Shown: in pieces, positions 51,424 through 60,238 of the stretch
Position numbering within the stretch: position 1 is the stretch's first letter
Layout of the letters: each line of letters begins with the position of its first letter
NCBI GenBank assembly: GCA_039961635.1
Contig: JABRWB010000014.1
Location: 13,026 to 77,025, forward strand
DNA length: 64,000 nt
Source of the DNA: a bacterium
GTDB lineage: Bacteria; 4484-113; JAGGVC01
Reading direction: 5' to 3'
Translations under genes and position numbers: made by a program
Notes under the pieces: generated by a model
Seen by the model: only the letters and a program-made list of their open reading frames with translations
What the model was told of the DNA's origin: nothing
The model's database searches: none

Positions 51424-51438
51424 GGCGCGATTATAACA
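51424..51438 (-). promoter_or_regulatory. Extended consensus -10 promoter, probable leaderless start of kdsD
   Basis: On the reverse strand TGT-TATAAT (51438-51430) is followed by CGCGCC and GTG at 51423. There is no ribosome binding site. It is among the clearest cases in the window. Confidence 0.65.
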
Positions 51439-51561
51439 CCGGCGATTTCACAAAAGGCGGCGGCCGGCCGCCTCGCACAGCCCCGATGCTATAATCCGCT
51501 CCGCCTGCCATGGGCGCATTCCATTCAATTCCGCCGGCTTTGCCGTTGCGACGGAGCGATC

Positions 51562-51957
51562 ATGAGGGACGTATACAAGAAACCGGTTTCTCTTGAAATG
51601 GACCGCGAAGAACGCGTCCATTATCGCATTTTGTCAGTTTCTCCGGACGGCGCCAGCAATTTGTTCATAGCCAAGTATGAATTGCTAGATGACGAACGAA
51701 ACACATTCTTTCAGTTCGAACTTCGTGTTCCCGCGGATGTCGAGGCGGTCGCTTCATATTGGCAGCCGTTGTTTGAGCAAGTCGGAACTTTATACGAAAG
51801 AAAGGAAGACGTGCTGGCTTACGGTTACCGCATCAAGCAAGCAATTATCGAGGCGATTTTCAAACAGACCAAGAAGGAAGCCCCCAAGAAAACACCTGCC
51901 GCGAAGTTGAAAAAAGAAGAAACCGAATCCGTCGCCGCCGAATCTGGAGAGGGCTAG
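51562..51957 (+). CDS. Hypothetical protein upstream of hldD-like gene
   Basis: The 131-residue soluble protein has a folded N-terminal part (about 1-95) with alternating beta strands and one amphipathic helix, and a Lys/Glu/Pro-rich disordered tail. ATG 51562 follows GGAG, and TATAAT lies about 70 bases upstream. It ends 3 bases before the epimerase gene, so the two form an operon. I do not recognise the family. Confidence 0.6.
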   Translation: MRDVYKKPVSLEMDREERVHYRILSVSPDGASNLFIAKYELLDDERNTFFQFELRVPADVEAVASYWQPLFEQVGTLYERKEDVLAYGYRIKQAIIEAIFKQTKKEAPKKTPAAKLKKEETESVAAESGEG

Positions 51958-51960
51958 GCG

Positions 51961-52965
51961 ATGGCTACCAGGCGGAGCGGACAAAGGAAAAAAAGCAAAG
52001 ACAGCCATCGCCCCGTGCATGCAGAAACGCGACCAAAAAGCGACTCGCTTTCAGTTATTGTCACCGGCGGCGCGGGATTTATAGGCAGCAACCTTGCCAT
52101 GGAATTGGAGCATCTTGGGCACGATGTTGTCGTAGTAGATGATTTCAGGTACGGCGACTTCCGAAACTTGAAGGGATTCCGGGGCGATTTGATGTCACAC
52201 GACATCCGGCAAGTGCCCTGGGAGGAAATTGCGGGCGATTTTGACGTCGTTTTTCATCAGGCCGCGATCACAGATACGCGCGTGAGCGACCAGCAACTGG
52301 TGCTGGACGTGAATCTGGAAGCAAGCAGGCAGATTCTTCACGCGTGTATAAATTCAGGCACGAAGCTGATATATGCGTCCAGCGCGGCGGTTTACGGTAA
52401 TCTTCCTGCACCTTATCGGGAAGATGGACCGACAGATCCGCTTAACATTTACGGATACTCAAAGCTCAAGTTCGACCAGTACGTTGCTTCGATCGCAGAA
52501 GAAGAAGGCGGCGAGATAGAGGTCATTGGTCTGCGCTATTTCAACGTTTTCGGCCCCGGCGAACGATACAAGGGCGACTTTGCCTCGATGGTTTTTCAGA
52601 TGACGAAGCAGGCCATTGAATCCGGCAAAGTAAAGCTTTTTAAGTACGGTGAACAGTACCGCGACCACCTGCACGTACGCAACATCGTTCAGGCCAATTT
52701 GAAAGCGATGAATTTCGATGGTTTCGGCATTTTCAACGTCGGACTTGGAATGGGCACAACCTTTAACCGTATACTCGAAGCCGTCAAGGAAGGACTTGGA
52801 AAGGAGATCACCGTCGAATGGATCGACAATCCTTACTCCTTCTATCAGGATCACACGGTTGCGGACATCGCGGCTGCCCGCGCATTGCTCGGCTATTCTC
52901 CGGACAACGATCCGTATCCATCCATGGTTGAGTACGTCCGCCAAATAGCCGCCGGTGTCTGCTGA
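51961..52965 (+). CDS. hldD: HldD-like NAD-dependent sugar epimerase (ADP-heptose epimerase family)
   Basis: HldD converts ADP-D-glycero-manno-heptose to the L form for the LPS core. The 334-residue short-chain epimerase has VIVTGGAGFIGSNLA, the catalytic IYASSAAVYG and YGYSKLKFD (Tyr-x3-Lys), and GLRYFNVFGPGE. A basic N-terminal extension of about 25 residues is unusual. The segment YGEQYRDHLHVRNIV resembles HldD, but the exact nucleotide sugar is not proven. GGAGAGGG lies before ATG 51961. Confidence 0.82.
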   Translation: MATRRSGQRKKSKDSHRPVHAETRPKSDSLSVIVTGGAGFIGSNLAMELEHLGHDVVVVDDFRYGDFRNLKGFRGDLMSHDIRQVPWEEIAGDFDVVFHQAAITDTRVSDQQLVLDVNLEASRQILHACINSGTKLIYASSAAVYGNLPAPYREDGPTDPLNIYGYSKLKFDQYVASIAEEEGGEIEVIGLRYFNVFGPGERYKGDFASMVFQMTKQAIESGKVKLFKYGEQYRDHLHVRNIVQANLKAMNFDGFGIFNVGLGMGTTFNRILEAVKEGLGKEITVEWIDNPYSFYQDHTVADIAAARALLGYSPDNDPYPSMVEYVRQIAAGVC

Positions 52966-52996
52966 AAAAATGGCGGCGGATCAAAGCCCGCCGCCA
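52965..52996 (-). terminator. Rho-independent terminator of the PKD/cytochrome lipoprotein gene
   Basis: A perfect 9-base stem TGGCGGCGG / CCGCCGCCA (52971-52979 and 52988-52996) with an 8-base loop lies 22 bases after the stop of the reverse-strand gene. On that strand the stem is followed by TTTTTT. On the forward strand it is not followed by T and so serves only the reverse gene, though it may also end hldD transcripts weakly. Confidence 0.8.
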
Positions 52997-53018
52997 CTTG
53001 AGCACTTTCCGCTTCAGC

Positions 53019-55235
53019 TTACGGCAGCGCGCCGCCGAAAATCCACTGCGAAACAGTATTCATATCCTCGTCGCTGAAAAACGGCCCGCCCTCCGGCATC
53101 CTCTGGCCGGAAATATTCCTGCCGAGAAGCTTGAGAATCAGGTAGCTCCGTTCCGGGTCGAACGGCTCAACGCGTTTGAAAGAAGAGCCGTTTGAATTCT
53201 TGCCCACCAAATTAGAGTAGGCAATCGAAGAAGAGCCCATATTAAGTCCGCCTGATGATCCACCCACGTGGCAAGGACCGCACCTGGTTCCTATAAAAGG
53301 CGTGTAAATGTCATCCGCGAACGAAAGCGCGCTGCCCCCGGGGGCTACATAAAGCCCGTCGTAGCGCTTTGTTCCCGACCGCCCTAGGCCGTCGGTCACG
53401 GTCACGTAAATGTCGTACCACGAGTCGTCCAAGGCGGACCCCCACTGCACGGAAATATTGCTACCGTTGACGGTCGGCGAAAGGAAAAAGCCCGCCGATT
53501 CGTTATCGTCCGTCCATTCCGCAGTATACGTACCGTTTCCGTTTGACACGGAAGTTGTAATGGTCACCACTTGTCCTTTGGTCGGTTCGAGGGGATTGGG
53601 AACCATGTCCGCGATCAGCAATCCCGTCGCGCTGACAGTCGCCACCATCGTTATCTCGTTCGTGTCCTCGTTGCGCACCGGAATGGCTCTGTCCTGCGCC
53701 CGTACGAGCGCGGTATATGAAACGCCCGGCTCAAGTCCGATTAGCTCGTACTCGTACGGAGGAGGATCGGCCAAGGTGATCCACCATATTCCTTCCTGCG
53801 GCATATTCTGCAAGTCGGCTATGTTCCAGTCGGCAGTCTTGTTGAAGTAAATGACGTAATTTACGTCATCGGGGCTGTTGTCGGTCGCCCTACCCCAGGT
53901 TACGCGAAGCTTGTTCGTATTTGGAATCGTTTCGAATCCAGTGATGCCTATCGTAGAATCCCAGGTCGGCGGAACGGTATCTTCGTCGGTCACGTGCAGA
54001 TTAAAATCAAGCTGATCCGAACCGAACGGGTTTGTCACCAACAAGCTGGCGGCAAATTCGCCCGGCGTTTCTGAAAGTGTAATCGTCGGCGAAGCGTCGG
54101 CGGATGTATTGGGCGTAGCGCCGCCCCCGAAATCCCAGGCGTAAGTTAACGGCGGGTCGCCTGTGACCGTAGCGGTAATCGTGATTTGGGAGCCGATAAG
54201 CCCTTCCGTTGGAGTCACGAAAGTGATTTCGGGACTTACTCCGCCCGCATTTACAGTCAAGTTGAAATCGAATGTATCGCTGCCTATGTCGTTCGTAACA
54301 GTTACAGAAGCACTGTACGTGCCGGGATCGCCAAGCGTTGCCGCGGGGCTTGAAGCCGTACTGGTATTCGGAATCGCGCCGCCGCCGAAATTCCAGGAAT
54401 AGGTGAATGGCGGGGTTCCCGCCACGGACGCGCTGAAAACAACAACCTCGTTTGCGTCACCTTCAAGCGGCGATACCCCGAGCACCGTTGGAGGCTCCGG
54501 CGCCGTCGAAATGACGACGCTGGGCGCGCCCGACGCGCCGGACGAATCACGCGGAACAACCCTAATGTATGAAAGTGCGCCCTCCGGCAGCGTGACGTTA
54601 AAAATCAGCCTGCCTGCGCCAGAAGCCGAACTCCTGAAAACGCTTCCGATTGTGGTAAAAGGTCCGCCGGGCGACGAGCTTGTTTGAATCGCGTAGTCGA
54701 AACATTCCACCAAAAAGTTGATTGCGATCGGAGTGATGTCACTGACGCCGATTTCGCCATTTCCGTCGCCGTCGATAACGGGATCCTGCGAGTCGTTCCA
54801 GCTTATCGTCTCAACGTGCCCGAAATGAAGAGCGATCGGCGTGATGTCCGCAACCCCAACTTCGCCGTTTTGGTCGTAGTCTCCGGTATTCCTGTAGCTC
54901 CAGGTCAGGTTGAAGGTTCCGTCTCCGTTGTCCACGATCGCCAAATCGTTTACCGTATTCGTGGGGCCGACAGGCGCCGCTGACACGAATTTGCCGGTTC
55001 CGCGCGCCTTAAGCTGCCTTGCCAGTTCGTCCTTGAGGGTTTCGAAAAGTATGCCGTCAACTCCTTGTGGCGCTTGTAGCTCTCTGATAGAAGCTTCAAG
55101 ATCCGAAATTATGCCGGAATCGCCGGAATGGGCTGAAAAGGGCTGCAAGCCGGATGTGGAATTGTCGGCCTTGGAACAGCCGACCAACAACATCGCCAAA
55201 CTCAACATCGAAAACAAAAATACAAGGCCGCGCAT
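53019..55235 (-). CDS. Lipoprotein with dockerin-like EF hands, PKD-type repeats and a c-type cytochrome domain
   Basis: The 738-residue lipoprotein has a lipobox (LLVGC, C20), two dockerin-like calcium loops at about 119-130 (DYDQNGEVGVAD) and 155-166 (DGDGNGEIGVSD), each followed by ITPIA, then two or more PKD-like repeats (YSWNFGGG, YAWDFGGG), a fibronectin-like domain and, at the C-terminus, a monohaem cytochrome c site TRCGPCH (C652, C655, H656) with a likely distal Met in RMPEGG (M713). This last part resembles the cytochrome domains of planctomycete surface proteins. It is probably outside the inner membrane and could bind a cohesin partner and carry electrons. ATG 55235 follows GGGGGC. 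Confidence 0.78.
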   Translation of the reverse strand: MRGLVFLFSMLSLAMLLVGCSKADNSTSGLQPFSAHSGDSGIISDLEASIRELQAPQGVDGILFETLKDELARQLKARGTGKFVSAAPVGPTNTVNDLAIVDNGDGTFNLTWSYRNTGDYDQNGEVGVADITPIALHFGHVETISWNDSQDPVIDGDGNGEIGVSDITPIAINFLVECFDYAIQTSSSPGGPFTTIGSVFRSSASGAGRLIFNVTLPEGALSYIRVVPRDSSGASGAPSVVISTAPEPPTVLGVSPLEGDANEVVVFSASVAGTPPFTYSWNFGGGAIPNTSTASSPAATLGDPGTYSASVTVTNDIGSDTFDFNLTVNAGGVSPEITFVTPTEGLIGSQITITATVTGDPPLTYAWDFGGGATPNTSADASPTITLSETPGEFAASLLVTNPFGSDQLDFNLHVTDEDTVPPTWDSTIGITGFETIPNTNKLRVTWGRATDNSPDDVNYVIYFNKTADWNIADLQNMPQEGIWWITLADPPPYEYELIGLEPGVSYTALVRAQDRAIPVRNEDTNEITMVATVSATGLLIADMVPNPLEPTKGQVVTITTSVSNGNGTYTAEWTDDNESAGFFLSPTVNGSNISVQWGSALDDSWYDIYVTVTDGLGRSGTKRYDGLYVAPGGSALSFADDIYTPFIGTRCGPCHVGGSSGGLNMGSSSIAYSNLVGKNSNGSSFKRVEPFDPERSYLILKLLGRNISGQRMPEGGPFFSDEDMNTVSQWIFGGALP

Positions 55236-55435
55236 AAAAGCCCCCAATAAAAATGTGGTTTTGTCCGCCAAGGAGGACACGATAATTGATACCATGATTT
55301 AGGGCGTCCCTGCTTATTTTCCGGTGAATTGGTTTTCCATCGAAAAATCTGGTTCCCCGCAAGCCCGATTGAATCGTCCATTCCGGGCCGCCGACTGCAG
55401 CCATGCAGTATAATTCGGGCTTCGGAGGTATCACC

Positions 55436-56905
55436 GTGAAACTCACCGTCAAATCCAGCGAGGCCGTACGCGAGGCTTGCGATTTTTTGGTTCTCTTCGA
55501 AGGCGCCAAGCGCAATGACGCATTGGGCAGGGCCGCAGCGGACGCACTCAAGGCCGCGGGGCGCAAGCCGAATCAGAGCTTGTTTGTTTGGCCCGCGCCG
55601 ACCGGGTCGCCGCACAAACTTCTGGTTATTGCAAGACCTGAAAAATACCAGATGTTTCCATCCCCGATGAAAGCAGGATGCATCTGCGGCGATATCGCCA
55701 AGTTGGCAAAAGAGCGCGGGGCGCGGCGGATTTGCATTGACTTGGCGTCTTCTCCGGAAAGCGAGGAATTTAGAGATTATGCCGATGGCCTTCTTACCGC
55801 GGGATACGAATTTCAGAATTACCGTGAAACGCCTTCCAGGTTTTTCGAAAAGCTGCACATATCTCTCGCTGTCGACGGCAAGAAACTCGCCGCCCGAAAG
55901 TCCGAGCTTTCCCGCATCATCGCCATCTCCGAGGGTGTTGCTCTCGCAAGGGAACTTGTCAACCAACCGCCGAATGTGGTGAATCCCATTTACCTTGCCG
56001 AAAAGCTTTACGAAGAAGCCAAGGAAATAGGCGTGAAGTGCAAAGTTTATGACGAAAAGAGCCTTGCGTCGGAAGGTTGGGCGGGCCATATCGCGGTCGG
56101 CAAAGGCAGCGCCACCCCCCCAAGAATGGCGGTCGCCGAAATGGGCGGCGGCAACCGCAAGGGCGACGGCGCTAAAAAATTGGCATTTGTTGGTAAGGGA
56201 TTGACATTCGATACCGGCGGCATTTCAATTAAACCATGGGACGGCATGTGGTCGATGAAGGGCGACATGGCCGGAGCCGCGGCCGTAATTGGAGCGTTTC
56301 GCGCGCTGGCCAAGCTTGGCCAAGCCGGGCCGATCAGCTTTCTTGTCTGTTGTGCCGAAAATATGCCCGGCGGCAGAGCGTATCGGCCAAGCGATATCGT
56401 CAAGTACAAGAACGGCAAGTGCGTGGAGATTATCTCGACCGATGCGGAAGGGCGGATGGTCCTTGCCGACGGTCTGATACACGCGGGCGAGCTCGGAGCG
56501 ACACATATCGTCGACATCGCCACGCTTACCGGAGCCTGCGTTGTGGCGCTTGGCAACGATTACACCGGTTTGATTGGGAATGATGATTCATTCACCGCCG
56601 CGGTCAAGGCCGCAGCCGGCCGTTCGGGAGAACTAGTTTGGGAATTGCCGCTTCCGGCTTGGTACAAGGAGCTTCTAAAGAGCGAATACTGCGATTTCAA
56701 GAATGCCGGAGGTAGGTACGGCGGAGCCATTACGGCGGGCGTTTTCCTTTCGGAGTTCGTGGAGAAAGGGCGCAAATGGTGTCATCTGGACATCGCACCG
56801 ACGTTTATGGTGGAGACGCCGAAGCGGCAGTTTTTGCAAGCAGGCGGAACCGGCGTCGCGGTCAGAACCTTGGTGGAACTAGCGTCAACATTCGGTGATG
56901 AATAA
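55436..56905 (+). CDS. Cytosolic leucyl aminopeptidase (M17)
   Basis: M17 peptidases remove N-terminal residues using two divalent metals. The 489-residue protein has the C-terminal catalytic motifs GLTFDTGGISIKPWDGMW and SMKGDMAGAA, and the signature STDAEGRMVLADGL; the bicarbonate-region Arg lies in the latter. The N-terminal domain is variable. GTG 55436 follows GGAGG TATCACC; TATAAT at 55409 is a likely -10. An ATG at 55403 is in frame but overlaps the promoter. Confidence 0.93.
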   Translation: MKLTVKSSEAVREACDFLVLFEGAKRNDALGRAAADALKAAGRKPNQSLFVWPAPTGSPHKLLVIARPEKYQMFPSPMKAGCICGDIAKLAKERGARRICIDLASSPESEEFRDYADGLLTAGYEFQNYRETPSRFFEKLHISLAVDGKKLAARKSELSRIIAISEGVALARELVNQPPNVVNPIYLAEKLYEEAKEIGVKCKVYDEKSLASEGWAGHIAVGKGSATPPRMAVAEMGGGNRKGDGAKKLAFVGKGLTFDTGGISIKPWDGMWSMKGDMAGAAAVIGAFRALAKLGQAGPISFLVCCAENMPGGRAYRPSDIVKYKNGKCVEIISTDAEGRMVLADGLIHAGELGATHIVDIATLTGACVVALGNDYTGLIGNDDSFTAAVKAAAGRSGELVWELPLPAWYKELLKSEYCDFKNAGGRYGGAITAGVFLSEFVEKGRKWCHLDIAPTFMVETPKRQFLQAGGTGVAVRTLVELASTFGDE

Positions 56906-56914
56906 GTTGGCGTT

Positions 56915-57259
56915 TTGAACAAACCGTTGACTTACGTTGTATTCATCGTTTTGAGTAGCTCCGAGCAATGGGTCAATGTTGCCCCTGAAATCGCGCGATT
57001 CGCAGCAAGCCTGCATTACTGCCCTGCCACCGGCATAGGACGCCGATCCATAGGCAATTTTACGACGTCGGTTAAGGGCTTGATGCCTTCGCTTTTCGAA
57101 TTTCTGATCGAGAGAAGGGATCGCTCGATCGCTGCAATAGCCTTCGTCAAAGACTTGAAAACCGCCGAAACAATAGTTGAGTGCGTAAATAGCGTTGTAG
57201 GCAACTTGTCGCTGCCTGGCAATGGAGTGGCCTGTATATTTGCAGGCGAAAAGCTATGA
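56915..57259 (+). CDS. Unknown 114-residue protein
   Basis: This alpha/beta protein starts at TTG 56915, 9 bases after the aminopeptidase stop, with no clear ribosome binding site. It has a first hydrophobic strand (YVVFIVLSSS), a middle helix and a second strand. No motif I recognise. It may be a ferredoxin-like fold. Its 3' end meets the N-terminus of the YlmH-like gene. Confidence 0.45.
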   Translation: MNKPLTYVVFIVLSSSEQWVNVAPEIARFAASLHYCPATGIGRRSIGNFTTSVKGLMPSLFEFLIERRDRSIAAIAFVKDLKTAETIVECVNSVVGNLSLPGNGVACIFAGEKL

Positions 57260-57293
57260 TCTGATCCTTTGCTCCCTTGAATCGGCCAGCCGA

Positions 57294-58034
57294 ATGCACG
57301 TGCCCGAAATCCGAGAATTGCTTGCAGCGTTGCAAAACGAGGCGCGAGCTTCGGGCCGTATCGCGTTCTCTGGCTTTTTGAGTCGCGTCGAATGGACAGA
57401 ACTTGCAAATCATGCGCGCGCCGCGGATTCCCGCATATTTTTTTTCGGCGGATATCCGGAAGCCGAAAAGCGTATGGCTGCGCTTCCTGCAAACTCCGGA
57501 ATTGCGGTTGATTTCGGACAATTCCCCATCGTGCCGCTGCTTCTGGATCCGTTGGAAGGGCCCATACAAATGAAAAAGCTGCGCAAGGATATAACGGCTC
57601 TTCTTGCTGGTTTTGACCCGAGACTTGCAGGGGACTTGATGTTGGCGGGAGATTCGGCCGCGCTATTCACAACGATTCAGTCATCATCGGATATTCTTCA
57701 ATCCATCGCTGCGAACTTCGAAGGGAAGCTGAAATGCGTGCTCGGGACAACCTGCTGTTTATCGGAATACAGACCTGAATTGGAAACTATATCCGTTGCA
57801 GGCAACAGGCTTGACGCATTGATTGCGGCCGCGTTCCGGCTCAACAGGGAAGATGCAAAACTGGCAATCCAACACGGATACGTCTCAATGGATTTATCCT
57901 TGATTGCCAAGCCCTCAAAAGGCTTTACGGCGGGTAATACCGTTAGTCTTAGAGATTGCGGAAAGATAAAAATTGTGAACATCGGAAATGCAAGATCCGG
58001 CAGACTTCGTGTCCTTGTGGAACGATATCCATAA
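57294..58034 (+). CDS. ylmH: YlmH-like S4-domain protein (ribosome quality control)
   Basis: YlmH binds 50S subunits with peptidyl-tRNA and can take the place of RqcP in alanine tailing with RqcH (family knowledge). Here the conserved central motif RIFFFGGYPEAEKR and the C-terminal S4 RNA-binding domain (NRLDALIAAAFRLNR ... KLAIQHGYVSMD, GNTVSLRDCGKIKI) are visible. With ATG 57294 it has 246 residues, close to the usual 257. ATG 57222 is also open, but would overlap the previous gene by 38 bases; TATGAT at 57255 could be a -10 for the shorter form. RqcH is encoded at 7116. Confidence 0.78.
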   Translation: MHVPEIRELLAALQNEARASGRIAFSGFLSRVEWTELANHARAADSRIFFFGGYPEAEKRMAALPANSGIAVDFGQFPIVPLLLDPLEGPIQMKKLRKDITALLAGFDPRLAGDLMLAGDSAALFTTIQSSSDILQSIAANFEGKLKCVLGTTCCLSEYRPELETISVAGNRLDALIAAAFRLNREDAKLAIQHGYVSMDLSLIAKPSKGFTAGNTVSLRDCGKIKIVNIGNARSGRLRVLVERYP

Positions 58035-58046
58035 ACGCTGATACGA

Positions 58047-58075
58047 TTGACAATCTGCGCATTGCGTATTATTAA
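58047..58075 (+). promoter_or_regulatory. Promoter of cold-shock gene with long leader
   Basis: TTGACA (58047-58052) is separated by 17 bases from TATTAA (58070-58075). The leader to ATG 58168 is about 85 bases and contains GGCG-GAGAAT-CGCC and CCCG ... CGGG, possible hairpins as in other cold-shock leaders. Confidence 0.5.
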
Positions 58076-58167
58076 TGTTTCCGAATCCGGCGGAGAATCG
58101 CCCGCTCGAATTCAAAAAGAACGGGCAAGGACTCAACCGGCGATATGGCTTGTAAGGAGCATTAGGA

Positions 58168-58386
58168 ATGACGCAGCGCTACATCGGACGCGTAAAGTGG
58201 TTCAACGCGACAAAGGGGTTCGGGTTTATCGAGCATCCCGGAAACCAGGATGTTTTCGTGCACTTTACAGAGATAGTCGGCAACGGTTATCGCGAGCTTA
58301 CAGAAGGCGAGGAAGTCGAGTTTTCACTGAAGGACACGCCGCGCGGAAGCCAAGCTGTCCAGGTTGTACGGCTTGGCCGACGCTAA
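58168..58386 (+). CDS. Cold-shock domain protein (Csp family)
   Basis: A single cold-shock beta-barrel of 72 residues that binds single-stranded RNA and DNA. It has [16 protein letters not shown] with the RNP1 motif KGFGFIEH and RNP2 DVFVHFTEI. It has a good AAGGAG site and a long leader. The C-terminal Gly/Arg end extends slightly beyond the usual 67 residues. It may be an RNA chaperone in cold or in stationary phase. Confidence 0.93.
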   Translation: MTQRYIGRVKWFNATKGFGFIEHPGNQDVFVHFTEIVGNGYRELTEGEEVEFSLKDTPRGSQAVQVVRLGRR

Positions 58387-58479
58387 ACTTCCACAAAAAC
58401 TGCGTAATTTTGGGATTCCGCGCTTCCTTTAAATAAGGTATTATCCTTGCTCGTTTTCAAGAAGGAAGTGCAAAGCTAT

Positions 58480-60222
58480 ATGGAATTCGAGCCCAATGAT
58501 CGGCAGACGCCGAAGCCGAGCGGCGATTCGCGTGATGCGAGCGCGTCGGGACGCCTTTGGTGGACAGCGCTTTTCGTTTTTTTCGCGGTCGAGGCCATTT
58601 TTGTCGCGGCGCTTGTCCAAAGCGGTGACTGGCCATCCTCAAGGCGAGGCTCCTTCATCGGTACCCGCCAGCCCGGCATAGAAGATTTCACTTCCGACGA
58701 TATTGCGGCTTACCTGACCGCGGAATGGAAATCCGGAGATACTACACTCAAGTTTCACCCCGGCAGCAGTACGGCTCAAAATCCAGAAGAGTTTTTCAAG
58801 GCGCTGAAGTCTGATTTTGAAACTATCAAAGACATTTTCGATGCCGAAAACGCAACACTGCCCGGGGAAATATTGATATTCGGGGATGAACTTGATGAAG
58901 TGCTGTCAATGCATCAAATAAACGGAGGATGGATTGACGGCTCGCGGCTTTTCGCGCCGGAGGGCCGCTCCGCTGTTAGGCCGCTTTTGCGGCTTGTATC
59001 GAACGATACGCTTGAAGATAGAGTTCCGGGGTTTTTTGCCTCCCTTTCAGATTTCGTTGGCGGTTATCTGGATTTTTACAACGCGCATCCGTACGAAGAT
59101 TTTTTCCAACAGACCGATTCCGAATGGCAACAGGATGCACTTCTTGCAATCCCCGCCGCGCGCGTCGTTTTGGACGACCAGAGGCTTTCGCCCTATTTCA
59201 TTTCGCTTCCAGAGCGCGGCGAATCCTTGTTCGCAAACACGGATGCCGCTTCAAAAATACTCATCAAGGGATTTTATAGATACTTGCTTGATACCTACGA
59301 ATGGAAAGGGTTTGCCTCGCTGCTTGGCATCGGTTCCACAAAAGGCGACGCGTTTGAACAAGCGTTCGGCAAACCACTCAAAGATTTGCTTAATGAATTC
59401 CAAGTAAAACTCGACACAATTTCAAAAGATCCAAAGTCAGATTCAGAAGCGCCGTTCCTATTCGCGCAGGCCAAGCTTCGGGCGCTTGAGGCCGGCGCCT
59501 TGGCGGTTACGTCTCGTACCCAAGTTTACTCCGATGTGGAATCGTTATTGAGTCAGGAAGTAAAGCGATTCAGGCTTCCCACCCGCGATTTGGCGCGCAG
59601 GAATTCCGCGCTCGGCAGGTTGTATGCGGCGCGCTTTTTGTCTTATCCCGACCCGTCTACCAACGAAGCGAAGGATTGGATGAAAAAAGCGGTCGGCATT
59701 CTCGGCTCCCGTTCGTCAAACGAGGACGCTGCTGAAGCGATTAGGAATAAGTGGACATCGGGGCTGATAAACGAATACGCTGGAAATTACGAAGAAGCTG
59801 ATGTTTACTTTTCGCAGTTGATCGGCCGGCCGGATCTCGCGCTGCATTTTTTGCCGCGCTACGCTGATATACTGATCGCCAGACGCAATTTTCAGCGCGC
59901 AGCTGACGTTCTTTCGCTATACCTTGACATCCATCCGAACAATTTGCGTGCTCGATTCCAACGCATGTCATGCCTTGCAAAGACTCGCGACCTGGAGGGC
60001 GCTTCAAGCGACGCTGCGCTGATCCTCGATCACCCTGCCGTGCTGGAAGGACTGCACGTGGAATGGAAAAAAGTGGCGGAGCATATTAAGGCCGAGTTCG
60101 AGACCAATCCCGACGCGGCGAAAGTAGAATGGAAGCCCGCCCAGAAGCCCAAGCCGGAAGAGCCTGTAAATAAGCCCGCGCGCGGCTCCAGGGAACGCAA
60201 GCCGTCCGGCAGTTCACGATAG
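58480..60222 (+). CDS. Anchored protein with TPR-like C-terminus
   Basis: The 580-residue protein has a hydrophobic N-terminal anchor (about 28-48) after a short polar start, a long helical region with an Asp/Glu-rich part near 60-140, and TPR-like repeats in the last 150 residues (YEEADVYFSQLIGRPDLA, NFQRAADVLSLYLDIHPN). The tail is Lys/Pro-rich. A zinc-peptidase fold could lie in the middle but no HExxH is present. AAGAAGGAA lies somewhat far before ATG 58480; TTG 58447 is in frame. Function unknown. Confidence 0.6.
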   Translation: MEFEPNDRQTPKPSGDSRDASASGRLWWTALFVFFAVEAIFVAALVQSGDWPSSRRGSFIGTRQPGIEDFTSDDIAAYLTAEWKSGDTTLKFHPGSSTAQNPEEFFKALKSDFETIKDIFDAENATLPGEILIFGDELDEVLSMHQINGGWIDGSRLFAPEGRSAVRPLLRLVSNDTLEDRVPGFFASLSDFVGGYLDFYNAHPYEDFFQQTDSEWQQDALLAIPAARVVLDDQRLSPYFISLPERGESLFANTDAASKILIKGFYRYLLDTYEWKGFASLLGIGSTKGDAFEQAFGKPLKDLLNEFQVKLDTISKDPKSDSEAPFLFAQAKLRALEAGALAVTSRTQVYSDVESLLSQEVKRFRLPTRDLARRNSALGRLYAARFLSYPDPSTNEAKDWMKKAVGILGSRSSNEDAAEAIRNKWTSGLINEYAGNYEEADVYFSQLIGRPDLALHFLPRYADILIARRNFQRAADVLSLYLDIHPNNLRARFQRMSCLAKTRDLEGASSDAALILDHPAVLEGLHVEWKKVAEHIKAEFETNPDAAKVEWKPAQKPKPEEPVNKPARGSRERKPSGSSR

Positions 60223-60238
60223 CGGTCAATTGCCGCGC

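Noticed and set aside
53019-55235. Cellulosome component
   Set aside because: No glycoside hydrolase or carbohydrate-binding module is recognisable, and the protein is a lipoprotein with a haem site.
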